Shown here in pieces: positions 57,740 to 64,000 of a DNA stretch of 64,000 nt. The translations under genes and the position numbers were made by a program. The notes under the pieces are model-generated. The model was not told the DNA's origin. It searched no databases and worked only from the letters and a program-made list of their open reading frames with translations. How positions within the stretch are numbered: position 1 is the first letter of the stretch; each line of letters begins with the position of its first letter. The stretch is from Macrosoma leucophasiata. Taxonomy: Eukaryota; Arthropoda; Insecta; Lepidoptera; Hedylidae. Location: NCBI GenBank assembly GCA_036365455.1, contig JAWQUS010000022.1:6758001-6822000 (forward strand). Reading direction: 5' to 3'.

Positions 57740-57982
57740 CAGTATTTAAGACCCATTAAAAGTAATATTCCATTACAAAATTCTGGCATTTATAAATTAG
57801 ATTGTGATTGTGGACTCTCATATATTGGATTGGATGGAAGGCGATTATTAACATCATGGGATCCCATACTTAGCAAGATTAAATCCCAGCCGCAGCAGTC
57901 TGCAAGACCTCAAGATACCATAAGTAATTATTGTGTTAATCCTGAACGCTACGCAAGGCGTTTACGAAATCGATGGAGGTAG
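57700..57982 (+). pseudogene. GIY-YIG endonuclease remnant, plus copy, internally deleted
   Basis: Reads S-G-I-Y-K-L-D-C-D-C-G-L-S-Y-I-G (both GIY and YIG signatures). It then jumps directly to L-L-T-S-W-D-P-I-L-S-K, losing the catalytic middle that the minus copy retains. It ends R-N-R-W-R and TAG at 57982. Confidence 0.75.
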
Positions 57983-58140
57983 CTACATATAATTTTTTCA
58001 AACTTCTGTCAGACAAATGTCACCTCAGTCTGCCCGGGACCACGGAAGCTGAAAAGCGACCGAAACGTCGGGTTGATTTTAAAAATCATTTTAGTTTAAT
58101 ATACGCGAGATAAATCCGTAAAAATAGTTTTATTTCAACG

Positions 58141-58491
58141 CAATAGTATATTTTTACAGTAGGTAAGTAGTTAAGTATAGTGCCTGCCACTTCAAAAATA
58201 GAACATACATGCAACTCGACCAAAAAAAAACCCCTACCCTATTAAACAAAAAACATCTTTCAATGTTTTTTAATACTCTCAAAGGGGTCTATTAGGGGTC
58301 TAAAGATCGGATGACAAGGGTTTAGTTCCGCCAACTGCCACGTGGCGCGCGCGTGTCGTAAAATAAAGAGGGCATTGTACATCCTGACTTTAAGAATGGA
58401 AGACTTAAGAATGTCTTCTTCCTACTAGAGTCTTTAAATATCGTGATTAAAGTGTTTTTCACAATGAGGTCAATAGATAGAGTAGGAGTTT
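58141..58491. other. Non-coding, nothing recognised
   Basis: No supported feature. Confidence 0.5.
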
Positions 58492-58536
58492 TTCCAGGAA
58501 CCTTGAAAGAGGCGAGCTTAGTGAATTTTTGAGTTA

Positions 58537-58843
58537 TCTATACAAATAAATAAAATTGTAGTGTCTGTTTGTAATATAAGAATAACTGCTTTTTACTTAA
58601 TGCATATGTATGTATATACGGTACATAAACCAAAACATTTTTTTTACAACTTTTGTCTGTCTGTTTGTTCCCGCTAATCTCGGGAACAGCTGGACCGATT
58701 TTGACGGGACTTTCACTGGCAGATAGCTTATGTAATGAGATGTAACTTAGGCTACTTTTATACTAGCCGCGCTCACGACTTCGTCCGGGTAGTTAATGAA
58801 CAATCATACATTCTCACGCGGACGAAGTCGCGGGCACAGCTAA
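58537..58843 (+). mobile_element. Helitron F, intact ends, 307 bp
   Basis: 5' TCTATACAAATAAATAAAAT, 3' 'gtcgcgggcacagctaa' (CTAA), inserted between A and T of E ('gagtta' / 'tattaaataaag'). A GC-rich potential hairpin ('cgcggacgaagtcgcg') lies just before the 3' end. Confidence 0.9.
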
Positions 58844-59025
58844 TATTAAATAAAGTTGGTGGCATTTTGTTTAATATAAGTTTTACAGTATCCATGTTTA
58901 GTGAAACAGAATAACAGTGCTAAAACATGGCCTTTCAGGTTGCCTCCAAAACTTCATTGTAAATGTGCTGGTAAAGTAGCCATCACTTTACTCGAATTGA
59001 CATAATAAGACTGACTGACTAACTT

Positions 59026-59337
59026 TTTTTTTTTGTTATTATGGCATCGCTATTATGCATATTGCCAGAGTCAAGTAAAACGATATTTCATATTTATGCA
59101 GCGTAAGAGTTAGTACAATATAGTCATCAAGTATAATATGTAAGTATCAAGTATATAAGTATAATATGTCAGTCAAGTGAGTTACAATCAAGTTATTCGA
59201 GTAAAGCGATGGCTACTTTACCAGAACATTTACAATGTAGTTTTGGAGGCAACCTGAAAGGTCGTATTTTCGCACTGTTATTCTATTTCACTATACACGG
59301 GCACTGTAATAAACCTATATCAAACAAAATGCCACCA
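59026..59337 (-). mobile_element. Retroposon E nested in E, 9-12-bp TSD
   Basis: 'actgactaactt' is found at 59014-59025 and 59338-59349. Poly(T) at the left, 5' end at the right. Confidence 0.88.
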
Positions 59338-59487
59338 ACTGACTAACTTATTCTAACTTTTACGTTGCATAGGTATATACGAATTATCGTTTTACTTGGC
59401 AGTGGCAATATACCTAAGAGCGATTCCAATATAACTTAAAAGAAAAGAAAGCAAGAAAGTTTTATTATTATTATCACGTATCATAAA

Positions 59488-59800
59488 AGAAACGTAACTT
59501 CACGCCTGTAATCCCCGAAGGGGTAGGCAGAGGTAAATGCATGCATTCAAGCATACATGCAAAAACCCACACTTCGCCGGTTACGTTTTTAAACCATGTA
59601 ACAGGTGGCGAGCCTGTTGACATCTCCGGGCACATTACCAAACTGCGAGGTACTGGGAAGCTTCCTGAAAGTCGAAAAATTCTTATAGAACCAGAGATAA
59701 AGGATTTTATCATTATCTCTGATAGCCCCCGACCCGGGAATCGAACAAAGGACCCCAGCGTAGTAATAGTGGCCTGCTACCACTAGGCTACTGAGGTTTT
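59488..59800 (-). mobile_element. SINE A, full length
   Basis: 'gtaacttcacgcctgtaatc' to 'aggctactgaggttt'. Confidence 0.85.
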
Positions 59801-59857
59801 GAAATTAATTATTATCACGTTACATTTAAAAATTAAAGAAAAAATGGAAAGAAAAAT

Positions 59858-59932
59858 TTGACTTCGGGCAGGAATCGAACCTGCGACCTCAGGACAACCA
59901 GTCCAGCCGATTTACCACTAAGCTACCGAAAT
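59858..59932 (-). tRNA. tRNA-like module M
   Basis: T-arm GCAGG/CCTGC is perfect and the D-arm partial. The 5' acceptor strand is mutated (TTTCG for ACTTCG). Preceded by 'aatggaaagaaaaatttgac' as in other M units. Confidence 0.4.
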
Positions 59933-60039
59933 AAGCTGCGAAAATAAATAGTACGTTACATTTAAATTTCCAAATAGTTTAATATTACGGAAAACCATGT
60001 TCTATTAATAATTTATTTTATGTTTTTTTGAAATAAAAC

Positions 60040-60118
60040 TAGTTTTCGCGTATATTAAACTAAAATGTTTATTTAAAATCGCGAGATAATTCCGAAATCT
60101 AGTTCTATTTCAATAAGT
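60040..60118 (-). repeat. Penelope-like terminal fragment
   Basis: 'gcgtatattaaactaaaatg' and 'gcgagataattcc' match the 3' end at 58090. Confidence 0.55.
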
Positions 60119-60183
60119 GTAGCTCGCGAAATATTTAAGTTTTTTTTTTTAATTTATATATGTATGCTTAAATTCGCAAGCAC

Positions 60184-60475
60184 TTTTTTTATGTTATGAA
60201 AGTGGCAAACAAGCATGCAGCTCACATTGATGTTAAGTGATGACTGCAGCCTATAGACACCCACAGATACCCCAGAGGTCAAAATGCAGATGCGTTACCA
60301 CTCCTGAGGCCTAAGGTGTTATGCCTCTGTGCCGGGAATAACAGGGCCGTACATTACCACCTAACTGGAACACGATAATGCTGAACACTACCATTTAGGA
60401 GCAAGTATATTAGGTAATGCGGTGGCCTACGCCCGCGAGCTTCGTCACTGGAGCTCTACCACCAGTAAAAGATTG
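60184..60475 (-). repeat. Family B, full length
   Basis: Close to consensus; poly(T) at left. Confidence 0.85.
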
Positions 60476-60752
60476 CACTTACTCCACATTTACCCACTAA
60501 TCTTACTGATAATAAGCATGCACTATGGATCAATGCTCAAACAATTACACTATTGTACCGTTTTGTAAGGGGTCGGGTTACAAACAGGGGTGGATTCACC
60601 CCATTACATTCTTGATTGGTTTCACGCATTTATCTAAACACTTGATTTCCTTTGTTTTCTTTATAAACAACAGGTAATTGAGCTTTGAGATAGGATTAAA
60701 CTTATTGCGATCATTGTTTAATGTAAAGAAGGTGGCTAACAATCATGCATTT
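60476..60752. other. Non-coding spacer
   Basis: Nothing recognised, apart from a short B-like 'gtggctaacaatcatgca' at 60732. Confidence 0.5.
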
Positions 60753-61057
60753 TATTGATGGTAGAGCTCCAGTGACGGAGCTCGCAGGCGTAGGCACCAC
60801 CGCATTACCTAATAATAAAAATTAGCAAATACTTGCCGCTAAATGGTAGTGTTCGGCACTATCGTGTTCCGGTCAGGTGGTAATGTACGGCCCTGTAATT
60901 TCCGGCACATAGGCATAACACCTTAGGCCTCAGAAGTGGTAAGGCATCTGCATTTTAACCTCTGGTCTTTGTGTGGGTGTCTATAGGCTGCAGTCATCAC
61001 TTAACATCAATGTGAACTGCATGCTTCTTTGCCTGCCTACTTTCATTACATAAAAAA
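60753..61057 (+). repeat. Family B with 15-bp insertion
   Basis: An extra 'aataaaaattagcaa' follows 'cgcattacctaa'. Confidence 0.85.
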
Positions 61058-61703
61058 ATGCAGTTAACTGAATGGCAGTGACTGCAGCCTATAGACATCT
61101 ACTCAGAAACCAGGGGTTAAAATGCAGATGAATTGCCACCCCTGAGATCTTAGTTGATAGGTCTCTGTGATACTCGTAGTTATTATTATTTTTTAATTTA
61201 ATGGCATCGCTTGTTATGCATAGTGCCCGTGTCAAGTAAAACGATATTACGTATTCGTATAAAGCAACGTAAAATTCAGAGTCAGTCAGTCAATTTATCA
61301 GTCTGTCAGTCAAGAGTCACAATAATTCGAGTAAAGCGATGGCTACTTTACCAGAACATTTAGGAACAATGAAGTTTTGGAGACAATCCGAAAGAACGTG
61401 ATTTCGCTCTGTTATTCTATTTCACTATACACGGGCACTGTAATAAGCCTATATCAAACAAAATGCCGCCAACTTTATTTAATATAACTCAAAAATACAC
61501 CAAGAAAATGAAATTAAATAAGAGCACCACACGCATCTTTCAAGCATCCCGCCAAAACTCCCTCTGTGATAGTTATAACGGGGCCATACACTACCATCTA
61601 AACGGAACACGATAGTGCTGAACACTACCATTTGGAGGCAGATAGAGGTAATGCGGTGGTGCCTACGCCCTCGTGCTCCTGCACTGGAAGTCTGCCACCA
61701 GTT
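61058..61703 (-). repeat. Family B split by retroposon E
   Basis: B is at 61058-61172 and 61562-61703; head 'actggtggcagacttccagt' on minus, the older subfamily. Confidence 0.8.
61173..61561 (-). mobile_element. Retroposon E inserted in family B, 10-bp TSD
   Basis: 'ctctgtgata' flanks both sides (61163-61172, 61562-61571). Confidence 0.85.
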
Positions 61704-62221
61704 AAAATCATTTGCAGCGTAGTTGTGTGTATTTGTGTGTTAACATTAGGTTACATTTTTTATTAAATAAAACTGATTTTGTTTTTAAAGGATCCGTGGC
61801 AATATGTCCATTTTAACACATCTTTTGTGCAACGGATTATTCAGAAACTTAAGATTAAAAAAAACAGTTTATTCAGTTTATTCATTTATTTCATATAATT
61901 AGGCTCCTGGAGAGCACTTTTACATCGTCATTTTTTTTTAAACTAACCTAGAAAAATCTTTTGACTCCCGTATACTACTTAATTTTTCCAACACTATTAT
62001 TAAGTATGTGACGGTAAAGATCGGAGACGAAAGGGATCTACGACCAAAGAAAGACCTACTTGTAGTTACGAAGGGGTTATAGTGTTACATAACTGGAGCA
62101 TAGTATTATTACATATTCTCTGACTGGAGTTAAACAACTGTCAATTAGTGGTAGGTAGATGAGTTAACCGGTGGTACACTTCTATTTTATGAAACAACTA
62201 CTTTATAAGATAGCTAGGTTT
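61704..62221. other. Non-coding; short LINE-tail-like piece
   Basis: 61868-61935 ('cagtttattcatttatttca', 'ggctcctggagagcacttt') also occurs inverted at 30840-30890. Otherwise nothing. Confidence 0.4.
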
Positions 62222-62582
62222 TTTTTGGTAGGAACCTTGAAAGAATCGTGAGGTGCTCTTGTTTTATTTTCTTGGTGCGTTTTTGAGATATATTGAATAA
62301 AGTTGGTGACATTTTGTTAGTTTATTACAGTGGCCGTGTATAATGTAATAGAACAAGGCCGTGCTAGTTGCCTCCAAAACTTCGTTGTAAAAGTTCTGGT
62401 AAAGTAGCCATCGCTTTACTCGAATTACTGACTGTGACTCACTTGACTGCCCCAGTTGGTAAATAATTGACTGACTGATTGATACTCACTTTTGCGCGCT
62501 GCTTAAATACGAATACGAAATATTATTTTACTTGACACTGGCAATATGCGTAACAGCGATGCCATTATCTATTAAAAAAAAA
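62222..62582 (+). mobile_element. Retroposon E
   Basis: Head mutated ('ttggtaggaaccttgaaaga'); ends in an A tail. Confidence 0.85.
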
Positions 62583-62703
62583 GATAGCTAGGTTCATAAA
62601 ATGAATTTAAATGCTAATGAAAAGTATATTTACAATTTAGTTTGTACATAACATAGATTTATTATCTACTTCTATGGCACCTATTCATTAAAAAGCGCGA
62701 AGA

Positions 62704-63091
62704 GTTTTGGCGGGAACCTTGAAAGAGGCGTATGGTGCTCTTATTTTATTTCATTTTCTTAGTGTATTTAAAAGTTATATTGAATAAAGTTGGTGGTATT
62801 TTGTTTGATATAGGTTTATTACAGTGCCCGTGTATAGTGAAATAGAATAACAATGCGAAAGCACGACCTTTCAGGTTGCCTCCAAAACTCCATTGTAAAT
62901 TTTCTGGTAAAGTAGCCATAGCTTTACGAATAACTGACTGTAACTCACTCGACTGACATACTTATTAATACTTAATAAATAATTGATTGACTATATTATA
63001 CTACCTTTACGCTGCTTTAAGAATATGAAATATCGTTTTACTTGACACTGGCAATATGCGTAATAGCGATGCCATAATAACAAAAAAAAAA
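62704..63091 (+). mobile_element. Retroposon E, full length with TSD
   Basis: Head 'gttttggcgggaaccttgaa', A tail at 63082-63091. The target duplication 'agcgcgaa' lies just before and after. Confidence 0.88.
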
Positions 63092-63250
63092 GCGCGAAAA
63101 ATCAGTTATTAGCGACATCTAGTATCAAATAGTTGTCTAAGCTAGGTAGCGTCATCTGTTATCGAGTAGCAGAAGCAAATGAAAAAATTAGCTAAATGCT
63201 TTTTAGATCCCTGAGCAGCAGATGGAAGATGTAGGGAATCGAGTTAGAAT
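63092..63250. other. Spacer
   Basis: Nothing recognised. Confidence 0.5.
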
Positions 63251-63365
63251 CCCACTGCAGAATCATTTCGTTCATTCCGATATGCTGCAAACCTAATTTT
63301 TACGCATATTTATTACATTATACTAGGTTGCCTATCAGAAAATGGCCGCAAGTATTTTCATTACT
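63251..63365 (+). repeat. Foldback/MITE H, single end
   Basis: 'ccactgcagaatcatttcgt' to 'gaaaatggccgcaagtattt'. Confidence 0.7.
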
Positions 63366-63499
63366 TCTTAACATTCCAAAAGTGTAACGTGCATTTTTTA
63401 CTTAAAATGTTTTCTGTTATGTGTCACTTCTGAGAGTTATTAGATATTTAAAGTTGGTATTTTTTATATTTGGTAAATATGGTAAACAATCATGTAGTT

Positions 63500-63600
63500 C
63501 ACAAGATTTTTTTCTCATTTAAGAAAGTGGCAAGCATGCATGCATCTAACAGGGATGTTAAGGGATGACTGCACCCTGCATGCATAAGTCTATAGACTGT
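63500..63600 (-). repeat. Family B fragment, diverged
   Basis: 'aagaaagtggcaagcatgca' with altered sequence beyond. Confidence 0.5.
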
Positions 63601-64000
63601 AATTGTCACCATTCAGGCTAACCTTATTTGCCAAAAATCGCTTAATACTCACAAAAATACAGACAAAATAAAACTCAATTATAAGAGAAATTATATATAT
63701 TTCAATATATTTTCTTCACAACATTATACCGCACTGCACCATCTACGTTACATTTCGTACAAATTAATGTCCAATTTAACATCTAGAATCACATTTGTCA
63801 TCAAACTCACACGGAATACAGGGTGTTATAAATAAATAAATATTGCTATATCTTTATACAAAATAAGCGTCCATATAAACCTACTATTACGGCCGGTATT
63901 TGAGAAAAGAATTTACATCATTACAAAAATGGCACTTAATCTATACAAATAACAAAATTATATCAAAATAGCAAAACGAAAATTAAAAAAAAATATATAT
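63601..64000. other. AT-rich window end
   Basis: 'tacagggtgttataa' at 63820 resembles a common insect repeat terminus. No gene. Confidence 0.4.

Larger units (their letters stand above)
56573..58140. mobile_element. Penelope-like element, two copies in inverted array
   Basis: 205-nt arms at 56573-56777 and 57840-58044 are inverted with about one mismatch. A second, 32-nt perfect inversion (57659-57690 / 57700-57731) marks the junction between the minus copy (left) and plus copy (right). The right end continues 'gcgaccgaaacgtcggg' and 'aatatacgcgagataaatcc'. J copy 2 is inserted in the left copy. Confidence 0.75.
58492..59440 (+). mobile_element. Retroposon E (outer), interrupted by Helitron F and by a second E
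   Basis: E segments 58492-58536, 58844-59025 and 59338-59440 join into one E copy once the two inserts are removed. Confidence 0.85.

Overview
This window looks like a stretch of lepidopteran (moth or butterfly) nuclear chromosome. It is AT-rich, has small exons separated by large introns, and is saturated with repeat types typical of Lepidoptera: tRNA-like and 5S-like SINEs, RTE and CR1-like LINE ends with short tandem tails such as (TACA)n and (TTCTA)n, Helitrons ending in CTAG, mariner and pogo elements, hAT-type MITEs and a Penelope-like element. No species-level call is possible from the sequence alone.

Only two host genes can be supported, both on the minus strand. (1) At 5109-3200 there are three in-phase internal exons of an extracellular leucine-rich-repeat protein (LRRNT cysteine cluster plus five LRRs). 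Its first and last exons are not seen. (2) At 42626-27825 there is a complete five-exon model of the brain-specific homeobox gene bsh/BSX: 247 codons, all splice phases consistent, homeodomain split over exons 2 and 3, acidic C-terminus in exon 5. Introns 1 and 2 are almost wholly transposon-derived, and repeats sit 5 to 40 nt from five of its splice sites.

Layout. 1-3,199: SINE and LINE fragments and an ORF1-only half-LINE. 3,200-5,109: LRR exons with a GC-rich MITE. 5.1-13.7 kb: mostly an abundant poly(A)-tailed repeat here called family B, plus LINE ends. 13.7-20.3 kb: Helitron, two RTE LINE insertions facing each other across a foldback element, and a pogo derivative. 20.3-27.8 kb: SINEs and MITEs. 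27.8-42.6 kb: bsh, carrying two dead mariners, a foldback element and a 35-bp minisatellite with higher-order structure in its introns. 42.6-50 kb: SINEs, LINE ends and Helitrons. 50-55 kb: nested insertions, a tandem Helitron pair and hAT MITEs. 56.5-58.1 kb: inverted Penelope-like element. 58.5-63.1 kb: retroposon E copies, including one nested in another.

The nesting gives a readable relative chronology (for example Helitron into E, E into E, mariner into Helitron, SINE A into repeat D, family B into the minisatellite). A further theme is a set of short inverted duplications inside unrelated repeats, best explained by replication template switching. I found no CRISPR array, rRNA gene, or convincing functional tRNA gene. 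Repeat family letters (A, B, C, D, E, F, H, J, K, L, M, P, Q, R, S, T, U) are labels made for this report.
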